NCBI RefSeq assembly: GCF_049331405.1
Contig: NZ_CP186274.1
Coordinates: 3,038,001-3,102,000, forward strand
Length of the DNA stretch: 64,000 bases
Direction of reading: 5' to 3'
Source: PoT sp049331405
GTDB lineage: Bacteria > Planctomycetota > Planctomycetia > Isosphaerales > Isosphaeraceae
Of the stretch, positions 17,154 to 29,471 are shown one piece after another (position 1 is the first letter of the stretch; each line of letters opens with the position of its first letter). The position numbers were made by a program, and so were the translations under genes. The notes beneath the pieces were generated by a model, which saw only the letters and a list, made by a program, of their open reading frames with translations, was not told where the DNA came from and did not search any database.

Positions 17154-19016
17154 CCTGCGACGTTCCGAGTCCGGTTTGCCCTCCTCGACGGGGCGAGGGG
17201 TAGGAGCCGGCAACTCCGGGCCGGTCGTGGTCGACGGAAATACGGGGACGGGCTCCGGGAGCCCGATGTTGGGCAGCCCGACCTTCCGGGACGAGACGCC
17301 TTTGGCGATCTCCTCTTCGGCCTTGGCGAAGGCCCTCTCCTTGGCGAACCGGTCGCTGGGGTCGTAGCGCACCGACTTCATCATCTCGTAGAAGAAGAGC
17401 CCCCAATGGCTGAGTTTCTCCCACTGATATTCGCCCAGCCCGAAGAATCTCGCGCACTCGCCGGGATCGACGACGGGGGCGGGGGAGTCTTTCGGCCAGC
17501 CGAACGCCTGGCGTTTATGCAAGACGCCGAGCACCGACTGCGCCAGGGCGATGATCCCTCGGAACGAAGGGTGCATCCCGTCGTGAAACAGTTCGTCGTC
17601 GAGCAAACCGTGTCGGCCGATGGCGTGGAAGAGGGCCTGGGCGTCGATTAGGGGACAGCCGTGGTGTTTGGCCAACTCGCGGTAGACGTTCTGGAAGTCC
17701 GTGGGGCAGCGCATCGGGAGCCCGTCCAGGTCGCGGGCGGCCAGGTCGTTCTGATAGACCTCATCCCAGGCTCCGTCCCGCTCCAGGAGGCGTGCGAGCC
17801 GATAATGCGTCTCGGCGAACCCGGGGTACTGGGCGATCAAAGTCCGGTATTTCTCGATGCTCTCGATGGGGCGGTTGGATTCCAGGGCGCGAGCCCTGAA
17901 GAACTCTTTGGCGAAGGCCTCGCGCTCGACGCGAGTCGTCTTCGGCGGGAGGAACGAGCGGTTCGGCTCGAAATCGGAGTCGTTGCCGGGCGGGACGATG
18001 AGGATGGGCAGGGCACCCACGCGCTCGGCGTACGAGATCATCGCCTCGAGGCGCAGTTCGAAGTCCCTCAAGAGGGCCTGGTATTCCTGCGGCGTATACG
18101 CCGGGACGTCGACGAGGTTCCGATATCCGTTCGGAGGCGGGGGGATGGCGATCCGGCACTTGTCCGCCGCGACCCTCATGAGGGAGCAGATCGGCGAGGT
18201 CGCTTCGAGCCGCTTCATGAAGCGTTCGCGGGTCGAGGGGGTCTTGCCGTCGACGTAGTGGTCGAGCTCACGCGACCAGGAGAAACGCGCCGAGAATTCG
18301 TTATGCCCGCAATAGATGATGAGGGCGTCGGGCCGCTGCTTGATCTCGGCGAGCTTCTTGTGCTGCACCTCCAGCGTGTCGCCCGAATTCGCGACGATGC
18401 TGAGCCTGTAGGTCTGCTCGGGGATCGCCGCTTCGAGTTTCCATGTGAGAATCTGGCCGAGCGAGAGCCAGAAGTTATAAGGGACCCCCGCCGCGCTCGA
18501 TTCCCCGACGATGACGAGGTGGACCTGCCCCTTGGGCGTCGGCTCGGGGAATGTCTCCGGCAGGACGACCTCGTCGAGCCGCCGGGGCATCTCCCCCTTG
18601 AGGCCTTTGTCTGACGCTTCCTTCAGCCCCCCCACGGGCACCGCCGTCGACCGGAGGTATCGGGCCCTTACGACGGCGGCGACGACCTCGGAGACCGAGA
18701 AGCCGATGACCAGGGAGAGGCAGAGCAGGAGCGCCCGCGCGGCCCATGGACGCTTCCGCCGCTGCTTCCTCGCCCTGAGGAGCGTGACGATCAGGCTGGG
18801 GACGGCGATGGAGCATGTGACCAGGGCGACGACGTACGCGATCTCGAGCCCGATCACGAAGCCGAGGGCCGCGCGCCAGCGGCTCGCCTCGGAGGTCCGC
18901 TCGTAGAGATCGATCAGGCCGAAGCCCCCGAGCAGGACGGTGATGGCGATCGCCGCGGCGATGGCGGTGAGCTTTACGAGCTTCTTCGCATCCAGCTTGA
19001 CGGTCGCCTCGCCCAT
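17148..19016 (-). CDS. SGNH/GDSL-type hydrolase with N-terminal membrane helices
   Basis: 622 residues. Three to four membrane helices in the first ~125 residues, then an extracytoplasmic SGNH domain: block I IVGESSAAGVPYNFW with the nucleophile Ser, block III YCGHNEFSARF, and block V-like HDGMHPSFRG with Asp-x-x-His. A TPR-like helix pair (PGFAETHYRLARLLERDGAW) is inserted before the last block. It is the last gene of a four-gene operon after DUF5989, SxtJ-like and carbamoyltransferase genes. It probably removes or transfers an acyl group on a glycan. Confidence 0.88.
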   Translation of the reverse strand: MGEATVKLDAKKLVKLTAIAAAIAITVLLGGFGLIDLYERTSEASRWRAALGFVIGLEIAYVVALVTCSIAVPSLIVTLLRARKQRRKRPWAARALLLCLSLVIGFSVSEVVAAVVRARYLRSTAVPVGGLKEASDKGLKGEMPRRLDEVVLPETFPEPTPKGQVHLVIVGESSAAGVPYNFWLSLGQILTWKLEAAIPEQTYRLSIVANSGDTLEVQHKKLAEIKQRPDALIIYCGHNEFSARFSWSRELDHYVDGKTPSTRERFMKRLEATSPICSLMRVAADKCRIAIPPPPNGYRNLVDVPAYTPQEYQALLRDFELRLEAMISYAERVGALPILIVPPGNDSDFEPNRSFLPPKTTRVEREAFAKEFFRARALESNRPIESIEKYRTLIAQYPGFAETHYRLARLLERDGAWDEVYQNDLAARDLDGLPMRCPTDFQNVYRELAKHHGCPLIDAQALFHAIGRHGLLDDELFHDGMHPSFRGIIALAQSVLGVLHKRQAFGWPKDSPAPVVDPGECARFFGLGEYQWEKLSHWGLFFYEMMKSVRYDPSDRFAKERAFAKAEEEIAKGVSSRKVGLPNIGLPEPVPVFPSTTTGPELPAPTPRPVEEGKPDSERRRL

Positions 19017-19067
19017 GGATCACCCTCTCCGGCGGTGGGGTACCCCTCGCATCGACAAAGGCCCGCG

Positions 19068-19271
19068 TCAGAATAGCGTGTAAATGAACGGCGCCGCGGC
19101 CGTGCCGGCGAGCATGATCAGGATGCCCAGAAGCAGCAGGACGACGACGATGGGCATGAGCCACCACTTCTTGTTCTGCTTGAGGAAATCCCAGAGTTCG
19201 CCGACGAGCGAACCGCCTTGCTGATTCTCGGCGGCTTTCTCGAAGTCGTCGGGCCGTGGCTCGCTGCTCAT
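19068..19271 (-). CDS. DUF5989 small membrane protein
   Basis: 67 residues. An acidic N-terminus, then LVGELWDFLKQNKKWWLMPI and one membrane helix (VVVLLLLGILIMLAGTAAA) matching the DUF5989 pattern as I remember it. These small proteins are typically encoded beside SxtJ-like and carbamoyltransferase genes. It is 51 bp before the SGNH gene and 21 bp after the SxtJ-like gene. Confidence 0.85.
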   Translation of the reverse strand: MSSEPRPDDFEKAAENQQGGSLVGELWDFLKQNKKWWLMPIVVVLLLLGILIMLAGTAAAPFIYTLF

Positions 19272-19292
19272 GCCGTCCTCGTCTCGACCGGG

Positions 19293-19709
19293 TTAGAACT
19301 GTCGGAAATATTGGCGGATGTTGCTCGGTGCATGCCTGGGGAGCCAGTACGTCTCGGCCTCCGGGCGCGGCTTCAATCCGAGGACGTCGCGTCCCGAGAG
19401 CCGTAGGGCCAGCCCCGTCGGGAGGACCAGTCCGAAGTAGACGAGACCCAGAAGTACCAGAGAGACGGTCCAGCCGATCGGGAAGGCCAGGATCATCCAG
19501 CCCACGAAGATCGGCCGGACGGCCTGGGGCCAGATCAGGCCAAGCGCTCCTACCGCGACCGCCAGGATCGCGATCCCGATCGCCAGGTCTTCTCTCCCCT
19601 TCGCGAACCCCTGCCAGGCCGCGATCCCGACGAAGAAGACCAGCCACAACGCCGAGAACTGGCGCAACATCCGACTCGGTGGGGCGAACGGGATGTCAGA
19701 CCATCGCAT
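19293..19709 (-). CDS. SxtJ-like membrane protein
   Basis: 138 residues from ATG 19709 (MRWSDIPFAPPSRMLRQF); an earlier ATG at 19727 adds six residues. Three or four membrane helices (ALWLVFFVGIAAW, AIAILAVAVGALGLIW, WTVSLVLLGLVYFGLVL) and a C-terminus with TYWLPR and YFRQF, as in SxtJ family proteins named from saxitoxin clusters. It lies 33 bp after the carbamoyltransferase gene, so it is almost surely in the same operon. Its biochemical role is unknown. Confidence 0.85.
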   Translation of the reverse strand: MRWSDIPFAPPSRMLRQFSALWLVFFVGIAAWQGFAKGREDLAIGIAILAVAVGALGLIWPQAVRPIFVGWMILAFPIGWTVSLVLLGLVYFGLVLPTGLALRLSGRDVLGLKPRPEAETYWLPRHAPSNIRQYFRQF

Positions 19710-19742
19710 GAGTGCCTCGCAATGCAACGGCGTGTCTTTAGC

Positions 19743-21599
19743 TCAATCGAGCGGGAACTGGGCCAGGTAGCCTTGCAGGGCCGCGCCGTCGACTTCTTGC
19801 GGCCGGTCCGGCTTCACGATCACGGTATCCTCGAGCACGAGCACGTCCATCGCCGTGGCCTGGAAGCAACGATAGGCGTCCTCGTGCATGCAGACGATCG
19901 GCTCACCTCGCACATTGAAGCTCGTGTTGATGAGCACGGGACAACCCGTTCGCCGATGGAAGGCCTCGAGCAGGCCGTGCAGGCGGGGGTTGCGCCTGGC
20001 GTCGACCGTCTGGATCCGGGCGCTGTAGTCGACGTGCGTGACGGCCGGGATCTCCGACCGCACGACATTCACCCGCCGGCGGAGGTCGGGATCTTGTTCC
20101 ATCGTCGCCCGGTCGGCATCGTCCAGCGGCACGCGCTTCTCCTGGAGCACGTCGGCGACGAGGAGCATGTAGGGGCTCTCTTGCCCGGCTTTCAGGTCGA
20201 ACCATTCGTGCGCGTGCTCGGCCAGGACGCAGGGCGCGAATGGGCGGAAGCTCTCGCGGAACTTGATCTTGAGGTTCATGGTGGACTGCATCTTCGGCGA
20301 TCGGGGATCGCCGAGGATGCTCCGTGCGCCCAGTGACCGAGGTCCGAACTCCATCCGCCCCTGGAACCAGCCGACGACCTTGCCATCGGCCAACTGCTCG
20401 GCCACATACGCGTCAAGCTCCGAGAGGTCGTCGAATCGCCGACCCTCGACACCATGCTTCCCCAGGAACCGCCCGACATCCTCCGGCCCATGGCGGGGAC
20501 CGAGGAAGCTCCCCTGCTGGGTATCTCCCGGATCCGCCCGGCGGGGCCTGCCCATGAGCTGATGCCAGACGAACAGGGCGGCGCCGAGTGCACCCCCGGC
20601 GTCCCCGGCGGCCGGCTGGATCCAGATCGCGTCGAACGGGCCTTCTCGCAGCAATCGACCGTTCGCCACGCAGTTGAGGGCAACCCCGCCCGCCAGCACG
20701 AGGTTCTTCTGCGCCGTCTTCCGATGGAGCTCGCGAGCGAGCCTGAGCACGATCTCTTCTGTCACGGCCTGGATGCTGGCGGCGAGGTCCATGTGCCTCG
20801 GCTCGAGGTCCGTCTCAGGCTTTCGTGCCGGACCCCCGAAGAGGGCGTTGAACCTGTCGCCGGTCATGGTCAGGCCGCGGGCGTATTCGAAATAATCCAT
20901 CTCGAGCCGGAAGCTGCCGTCTGACTTGAGGTCGATGAGATGCTTGAAGATCGCGTCGGCGTAGATAGGTCGCCCGTAAGGAGCCAGGCCCATCAATTTA
21001 TATTCGCCGCTATTGACCTTGAATCCGCAATAATACGTGAATGCCGAGTAGAGTAGGCCCAGGGAGTGGGGGAATCGGATCTCCTCGGTGAGGTCGATCT
21101 TGTTGCCCGAGCCGGTGCCGCGGACGGTCGTGCTCCACTCGCCGACGCCGTCGAGGGTCAGGATGGCCGCCTCGTCGAAGGGGCTCGGGAAGAAGGCGCT
21201 GGCGGCGTGGCTCTCGTGGTGCTCGGTGAAGACGAGCCTGGCTTTGAGCCCTTTTCCAAGGGCCTGGAGGATCATCGAGCGGGTGTGCAGCTTGTCCTTG
21301 AGCCAGACGGGCATCGCCATCCGGAAGCTGTGGAAACCCCGGGGCGCGACGGCGAGATATGTTTCCAGTAGGCGCTCGAATTTCGAGAGCGGCTTGTCAT
21401 AGAAAGCGACGTAGTCGAGGTCCTCGGTGCGGAGCCCGGCTTCCTCGAGGCAATAGGCGATAGACCTCGACGGGAAGTCGGGGTCGTGCTTCTTCCGGGT
21501 GAATCGCTCTTCCTGGGCCGCCGCGACGATCCTGCCGTCGATCACGAGGGCGGCCGCGCTGTCATGATAGAACGCCGAGATCCCGAGTATCGCCGTCAC
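19743..21599 (-). CDS. Carbamoyltransferase (NodU/CmcH family)
   Basis: 618 residues. The N-terminal kinase-like half starts MTAILGISAFYHDSAAALV with the metal-binding His and continues VFTEHHESHAASAFFPSPFD and TLDGVGEWSTT; LVLAGGVALNCVANGRLL follows; the C-terminal half has EFGPRSLGARSILGDPR and INTSFNVRGEPIV. These enzymes move a carbamoyl group from carbamoyl phosphate, via carbamoyl-AMP, to a hydroxyl on sugars or antibiotics. It leads the operon with SxtJ-like, DUF5989 and SGNH-hydrolase genes. The substrate cannot be read from the sequence. Confidence 0.95.
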   Translation of the reverse strand: MTAILGISAFYHDSAAALVIDGRIVAAAQEERFTRKKHDPDFPSRSIAYCLEEAGLRTEDLDYVAFYDKPLSKFERLLETYLAVAPRGFHSFRMAMPVWLKDKLHTRSMILQALGKGLKARLVFTEHHESHAASAFFPSPFDEAAILTLDGVGEWSTTVRGTGSGNKIDLTEEIRFPHSLGLLYSAFTYYCGFKVNSGEYKLMGLAPYGRPIYADAIFKHLIDLKSDGSFRLEMDYFEYARGLTMTGDRFNALFGGPARKPETDLEPRHMDLAASIQAVTEEIVLRLARELHRKTAQKNLVLAGGVALNCVANGRLLREGPFDAIWIQPAAGDAGGALGAALFVWHQLMGRPRRADPGDTQQGSFLGPRHGPEDVGRFLGKHGVEGRRFDDLSELDAYVAEQLADGKVVGWFQGRMEFGPRSLGARSILGDPRSPKMQSTMNLKIKFRESFRPFAPCVLAEHAHEWFDLKAGQESPYMLLVADVLQEKRVPLDDADRATMEQDPDLRRRVNVVRSEIPAVTHVDYSARIQTVDARRNPRLHGLLEAFHRRTGCPVLINTSFNVRGEPIVCMHEDAYRCFQATAMDVLVLEDTVIVKPDRPQEVDGAALQGYLAQFPLD

Positions 21600-21977
21600 T
21601 CATGAACTTCCGCTGGGGTTGTCGGAATCCGAGAAACGAGAGTTGCCGTTTTCGTCGCGCCGGCCTCGTCGCCGAACTGCGAATGTTGGCGGATGGTTCG
21701 CATCCTTCATTGACAGAAGCATTTCCTCATAGTGTGCCCTGACCCCGCCTTTCTGGCAAGAGTGGCGACCTTCGATCCAACGACGCCGGGCCGATCCACA
21801 CAGCCCTGACACTCGCATCGAATCGTGACGGATTCCATGCCAATGTTCCGCAAGGTAAGGTAGCGCAATGCTCGTGGCCGTCGTGCCTGGGCAAGGCACT
21901 CTCCGGTGCCGTCGCCTCGTCCGACACAACCAAGCGTGATTGAAGTAGATCTTCCCTCGGAACCCGGAAACCGAAGA
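21600..21977. other. Intergenic region between divergent genes
   Basis: 378 bp upstream of both the carbamoyltransferase operon (minus) and the cyclase gene (plus), so it should hold both promoters. I see no RNA gene, strong hairpin or short gene that I can support. Confidence 0.4.
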
Positions 21978-22739
21978 ATGCGAGTCATCGACCTCACGGC
22001 CACGATCGCCCCGAGCCGCCCCGACGCCTTGCCATTTGAGCGCATCGAGATCGAGTACACGTCCCACGCCGTCGGGGCTTCCCAGGTCGAGGGATTGCTC
22101 AAGGTCCCTTCGCGCCTGCTCAGGGACGGCGAGGGTTGGGCGATCGAGGAATTCAAGTGCCTGGGTACGCACAGTGTGACCCATGTCGATGCCCCCTGGC
22201 ACTACAACAGCAAGACTCAGGGGCGGAAGTCCGCCTCCATTGATGAACTGCCGCTCGATTGGTTCTTCTCCGACGGCGTCGTGCTCGACATGACCGCCAA
22301 GAAAGACGGCGAGAAAGCGACCGAGGCCGACCTCCAGGCCGCGCTCGCCGACATTGGCTATCAACTCAAACCCCGCGACATCGTCCTGATCCGCACCGGC
22401 CGCGACGCGTTCTACGGCCAGCCCGACTACGTCTGGCGCGGCTGCGCGATCACCCAGGGGGCGACCCGCTGGCTCTACGACCGGGGCATCCGCGTCATGG
22501 GCATCGACGCCTGGGGCTGGGACGGCCCCCTCGACCGTCAGGCCCGCGAGGCCCTGACCCGCGACGAGCCGGGCATCTTCTGGGCGGCCCACCAGGCCGA
22601 TCTCCCTTACTCCCAGATCGAGCGCCTGGTCAACCTCGGCTCGTTGCCCTCGTTCGGATTCAAGGTCTCGTGCTTCCCCCTCAAAATCCAGGGGGGCAGC
22701 GCCGGCCCCACCCGCGCCGTGGCCATCCTGCCCGATTGA
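21978..22739 (+). CDS. Cyclase / kynurenine-formamidase family hydrolase
   Basis: 253 residues from ATG 21978 (MRVIDLTATI); a longer in-frame start at 21906 adds unrelated residues. The family's metal site is seen as GTHSVTHVDAPWHY. A later His/Glu region (AHQADLPYSQIERLVNL) and the tail IQGGSAGPTRAVAIL also fit. Members hydrolyse formyl-kynurenine or cyclic amide/ester bonds; no tryptophan-degradation genes lie nearby, so the substrate is open. Confidence 0.88.
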   Translation: MRVIDLTATIAPSRPDALPFERIEIEYTSHAVGASQVEGLLKVPSRLLRDGEGWAIEEFKCLGTHSVTHVDAPWHYNSKTQGRKSASIDELPLDWFFSDGVVLDMTAKKDGEKATEADLQAALADIGYQLKPRDIVLIRTGRDAFYGQPDYVWRGCAITQGATRWLYDRGIRVMGIDAWGWDGPLDRQAREALTRDEPGIFWAAHQADLPYSQIERLVNLGSLPSFGFKVSCFPLKIQGGSAGPTRAVAILPD

Positions 22740-22930
22740 CGGCCGCCTCTTGAGATTCACAAGGGAGATGGCTGCTATTATCTTAGGGGATGCATCTCGA
22801 CGAGTTTCTTGCCGATCTCCGGGGCTCGATCCATCCCGGAAAGTCCTCTCCAAGCCTCCCGCGGTTCCTCCCCGGCACCCGAGAGGGCCGGCCGTCGACT
22901 CGAAGTGAAAATAAGTAAGGATAAAGCTTC

Positions 22931-24901
22931 ATGGATGTGAATGACGCCTACCGCGAACCGGTCTCCACGGGGCCGAGCGATCTCCCTGCCGATGCGATCC
23001 CCGAATCCTCGAGGAAGACCACCCCGTCGGGCCTGATCTCGTGGAGTTGGCAGGGGATCAAGTTGGGCTTCAAGGGGGCGACCTATCTCATCCTGGCGTG
23101 CCTGCTGATATTGTTGCCGGTCGCCCTCGTGCCGACAGCCATCGGTTTTGGGGCGGGACGGGGCTTTGGCCTGCATGGTTACGGTTATTGGGTCCTGGCA
23201 TTCAGTCTCTGGTTGGCGGCCGTGGGGATGATCTTCGGACTACTCGCCGGGTTTATCTCCTGGGGGCTGCACAGAATTCGGCCTCGTAAGGTGGACCCAG
23301 GCGAAGGCCGAGGGGCAGGCCTGAGACGTCTCTGGGGATTGAATCGGACTCGGCTGGCCCCTGAAATCCTCGCCAGGCGACGATCCAGGCGTCGACGCTG
23401 GCTCATGCTAGCCACCGTCCCGGCTCAGATCATCCTGCTCGTGGCCTGCGGCGTGGGCTACTACTTCAACCGCGATGTCGATCGTCGTTTGAAGGCGGCC
23501 ATCGCCGAGGCCGACGCGGATGATCCGCATTGGCGGCTCGAAGACTTCTTTGCCAATCGCGTGCAGATACCCGACGACGAGAACTCGGCCCTGGTGGTTG
23601 ATGAGGTGGTCTCGGCCCTCCCGGAATTGTGGCTGACACCGACCCGACGCGACCAGCCCGATCCACCCGAGAACACGAAGGCACTGCTCTCGGCCTATGA
23701 GCAGATTCAGACCATCGAACCCAACGTCCTCCTCGATGACAGGACGACGAACGTCCTCCGAAATGGGCTGGAAGATTACAGGGACGCCGTCGACCTGGCG
23801 CGAACCGTCGCGGACTACGAGATCGGCATGCACGAACTCGTTCCGACGAACAATCCCCTGCAAATGCTCCAGCCACAGTCTCATCATGTACGTACAGCCG
23901 CGCGACTCCTCCACATTGACGCAACAATCCGGAGTCAGGATGGCGACGTCGATGGTGCGCTCGAGTCTTGCGGTGCGATCTTAGGGGTGTGTCGATCGAT
24001 CGGCGACGAACCGACCGCCATTTCTGCATTGGTTCGTGTGGCCATGGGCCACTACGCCCTGATCTCGGCACGTCGGGCGTTGGCGATAGGCGAGCCCTCG
24101 GAGGAGGCACTCGCCCGCTTCGAGCAAGCTGTCCTCGATGAGATCGGGGAACCCATCCTTCTGCGGGCTTGTCGAGGTGAGAGGTCGAGCTTAACCGCCT
24201 TGCTCAGCCGAGTCGGCTCGGGGGAGTTGCCACTCTCGGAGCTTGGGTTCAAGGAGCCCGATCACGATTTGACTATTGTGCTTGGCGGTAGCGCGCCATG
24301 GGAACATCTAGTGTTCGATAGCCAATTGGCTTATGGACTCGACTGGACGAATCAACTCGTCGAAATCGCCAAAGGCCCCCCTGCACAGCGACCGACTCGT
24401 CTGAATGTATGGGAAGCTATGTTCGCGAGGACCAAGCAACAACGATTCAGTGGCTACCTCGCGGGCCTCCCGCTCAAGTTTATGCCTGCGATGAAGAACA
24501 TGTTCGAGTCGGAATCGCGTTACAAATCCGGGCTTGGAGCCACGGCCATCGTCTTTGCGGCCGAACGACAGCGCCGGAAGACGGGGGAGTGGCCGAAGTC
24601 GATCGAGGCGATCGTGAAGAAGTTCCTGCCTCGTGTGCCGAGCGATGGATTCACCGGGACTTCACTCGTCTACGAGATCCGCGACGGCCAACTCCTCGTC
24701 CATTCCGTGGGGCCGAATCTCAAGGACGAGCACGGAGTCTATGACCCGAAATACCACCTCAACAAAACACCCGATGACATCGGTTCGGGCGCCTGGGATG
24801 TAATCCTGAGACGTCGGCCGGCGCCGGCGAAATCGGAAGAGAGGGATGAAACGATGCCCTCGCCCGAGGATTCAACCAGGGGCGAGGGGCCGGTTGAGTA
24901 G
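22931..24901 (+). CDS. Large membrane protein of unknown function
   Basis: 656 residues, starting MDVNDAYREPVSTG. Two N-terminal membrane helices (ATYLILACLLILLPVALVPTAIGF; WVLAFSLWLAAVGMIFGLLAGFI), a basic loop, a third helix (WLMLATVPAQIILLVACGVGYYF), then ~480 extracytoplasmic residues, largely helical, starting DVDRRLKAAIAEADADDPHW. The C-terminus has 'VYEIRDGQLLVHSVGPNLKDEHG', which recurs in planctomycete secreted proteins of no known role. No catalytic motif is recognised. Confidence 0.8.
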   Translation: MDVNDAYREPVSTGPSDLPADAIPESSRKTTPSGLISWSWQGIKLGFKGATYLILACLLILLPVALVPTAIGFGAGRGFGLHGYGYWVLAFSLWLAAVGMIFGLLAGFISWGLHRIRPRKVDPGEGRGAGLRRLWGLNRTRLAPEILARRRSRRRRWLMLATVPAQIILLVACGVGYYFNRDVDRRLKAAIAEADADDPHWRLEDFFANRVQIPDDENSALVVDEVVSALPELWLTPTRRDQPDPPENTKALLSAYEQIQTIEPNVLLDDRTTNVLRNGLEDYRDAVDLARTVADYEIGMHELVPTNNPLQMLQPQSHHVRTAARLLHIDATIRSQDGDVDGALESCGAILGVCRSIGDEPTAISALVRVAMGHYALISARRALAIGEPSEEALARFEQAVLDEIGEPILLRACRGERSSLTALLSRVGSGELPLSELGFKEPDHDLTIVLGGSAPWEHLVFDSQLAYGLDWTNQLVEIAKGPPAQRPTRLNVWEAMFARTKQQRFSGYLAGLPLKFMPAMKNMFESESRYKSGLGATAIVFAAERQRRKTGEWPKSIEAIVKKFLPRVPSDGFTGTSLVYEIRDGQLLVHSVGPNLKDEHGVYDPKYHLNKTPDDIGSGAWDVILRRRPAPAKSEERDETMPSPEDSTRGEGPVE

Positions 24902-24924
24902 GAATGCAGTCAGCCGAGGTTCAT

Positions 24925-25131
24925 TTATGAAAGGCCGTTGCCAGGAAGTTTGGATGCGGCGTCGGCCCAGGCGGCGGCTTCGCTCGGGCCCTGGCCGAGC
25001 TGAGTGGCTCCGATCTCGTCGGAACGATAGACGGCCCAATGACCTTCGTGGGTGTCGCCCACGACAGGAGGGTTCCATCGGGCCCTGGCGGCAGAGTGGG
25101 CCGCGATGACGGTGGCTTTGTAGTCGGGCAT
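24925..25131 (-). CDS. Small hypothetical protein
   Basis: 68 residues from ATG 25131 (MPDYKATVIAAHSAARARW), with GGAAAGGG ~10 bp upstream; longer readings run into Arg-rich sequence. It contains EGHWAVYRSDEIGATQLGQGPSEAAAWADAASKL, similar in pattern to short planctomycete proteins with a Trp-anchored motif and an 'AWADAA' helix. It lies about 140 bp downstream of the threonine ammonia-lyase gene on the same strand. Function unknown. Confidence 0.5.
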   Translation of the reverse strand: MPDYKATVIAAHSAARARWNPPVVGDTHEGHWAVYRSDEIGATQLGQGPSEAAAWADAASKLPGNGLS

Positions 25132-25273
25132 ATGCGTGACCCTTTCCCGTTGGGGGAGCGACTGGGGCAGGGTGGAGGTCTCTACTCCATCATACGAAAT
25201 CCGGGCGGGAAAAGGTCGTCGAGATCCGGACAGGTCTCGCCCAGAGGTGTCAGCGTATTGCCTCACACGCCGA

Positions 25274-26878
<1,605 letters not shown>

Positions 26879-27021
26879 ACCTTCGGGGCATCGGGTCGCG
26901 TCGGACCCATCGGGAAATCAAAGGGGCGACGAAGCCTCGACTCCGTCGCCCCAAAGTCTATGCCGTTGTCAATCCGCCGAGAGCCTCGACGTTTGAGGCA
27001 GAAAGATCCGGAATCCAGGCG

Positions 27022-28110
<1,089 letters not shown>

Positions 28111-28700
28111 GGTGGGGCAACGACCTCGGGGATAGAACGCGTCAAAAAGGGTCAGCCGGCGGATCTCGGCCTTTGCCGGGTCGGATTTTTCTCGACCTCG
28201 GTCCGCTCGGGGCGTGACACCGGATAGATATGGTACACGTTTCGAGCCGTTGTCCCAAGCTCAGGAGATGGGCGTCCACTCGTGAACGCACGGGCGATCG
28301 TCGAGCCGAGAAGGTTTGGTCCCTCCCAACCTTAACCGAGAACCCGGCAATAATTGTCGGTCGGGAGCGAACTACCGTGCGAGTTTGGCCTCGAAGAGGC
28401 CGGCCATCTCCTGGCGGCGGACCAGGATAGCCCGAGCCCAATCCGACGGGCGAGGGCATGCCGGAGGCGGCCGACGTCGCCTTTCTGGTGAATGAACCTT
28501 TGCGATCGAGGGCGATCGACGTGGGGCCTTCCCCTCGTGGGGACCCCGCACGCGCCGAAGTTCGTCGCCAAATAGGTTTTCAATGCCTTTGAGGCTCATG
28601 ACACCGACGAGTCACGACGTTAGTCTGGCTCCTCGAGTGGTTGATGCTGCCTGACGCGTGAGGACGATCGTCGAAATCCTATCCCAAACGAGAGCTGGCC
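28111..28700. other. Intergenic region with a palindrome
   Basis: 590 bp upstream of ychF (minus) and the ABC ATPase gene (plus). It contains a near-perfect dyad, CCGGCAAT (28344-28351) and ATTGTCGG (28353-28360) around one base, which could be an operator. No coding sequence is convincing; short readings are Arg/Pro-rich. Confidence 0.4.
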
Positions 28701-29471
28701 ATGTCCCTGGCGATCGAAACCAAGCAGTTGACTCGATTTTTCAGCGGCTTCTGCGCCGTGAAGGGCGTCGACATCGTGGTCGAGCCGGGCACCTTCTACG
28801 GGTTCCTGGGGCCTAACGGCGCGGGCAAGTCGACGACGATCAAGATGCTGACCGGGCTCCTCGCCCCTTCGGGCGGCGAGATCAGGGTGCTCGGCAGGAA
28901 CATGCAGGACCCGGCCGAGGCCCTTGAGGCGAAGCGTCACATCGGCGTCATCCCCGAAGACCTCGCTCTGCTCGACAACCTGACGGCCCGAGAGTACCTC
29001 ACGTTCGTCGGCCGCATCCACATGATGCCGCGCGAGACGATCCGCAGCCGATCCGAAGAGCTCCTCTCCATCCTGAGTCTCCACAATGAGGAGAAGAAGC
29101 TCATCCTGGAATACTCGCACGGGATGAAGAAGAAGCTGGCGATGGCCGCAGCTCTCCTCCCCAATCCCGACCTCCTCTTCCTCGACGAGCCGTTCGAAGG
29201 CGTCGACGTCGTCACCTCTCGCGTGATCAGAGATCTCCTGGCCACGTACGTCGCGAGAGGCTCGACGGTCTTCCTCACCTCGCACGTCCTCGAGATCGTC
29301 GAGCGGCTCTGCACCCACGTCGGCATGATCGTGAAGGGTCAGCTTGTGGCGCAGGGCCCCCTGGAGGAGATTCGCCGCGACGGCACCCTCGAAGACAGCT
29401 TCCTCGAGCGCGTTCAGGCCGAACCAGAGTCGACCGGCAAGCTGGCCTGGCTCGAGGAGACGACGTCATGA
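28701..29471 (+). CDS. ABC transporter ATP-binding protein
   Basis: 256 residues. Walker A GPNGAGKST, Q-loop region HIGVIPEDLALLDNLTAREYL, signature EYSHGMKKKLAMAAALLP (Ser-His-Gly in place of SGGQ, as in several exporter ATPases), Walker B LLFLDEPFEGVD, H-loop FLTSHVLEIVERL. It resembles ATPases of the CcmA/NatA-like exporter group. The last codons overlap the permease gene by 4 bp (ATGA), so the two are coupled. Confidence 0.95.
   Translation: MSLAIETKQLTRFFSGFCAVKGVDIVVEPGTFYGFLGPNGAGKSTTIKMLTGLLAPSGGEIRVLGRNMQDPAEALEAKRHIGVIPEDLALLDNLTAREYLTFVGRIHMMPRETIRSRSEELLSILSLHNEEKKLILEYSHGMKKKLAMAAALLPNPDLLFLDEPFEGVDVVTSRVIRDLLATYVARGSTVFLTSHVLEIVERLCTHVGMIVKGQLVAQGPLEEIRRDGTLEDSFLERVQAEPESTGKLAWLEETTS

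Noticed and set aside
21600..22853. 417-residue minus-strand reading opposite the cyclase gene
   Set aside because: The cyclase motifs on the plus strand are clear; the minus reading has no domain.
22790..22918. 42-codon reading starting MHLDEFLADLRGS before the large membrane protein
   Set aside because: No spaced ribosome site (GGGG abuts the ATG) and no domain; likely leader of the next gene.
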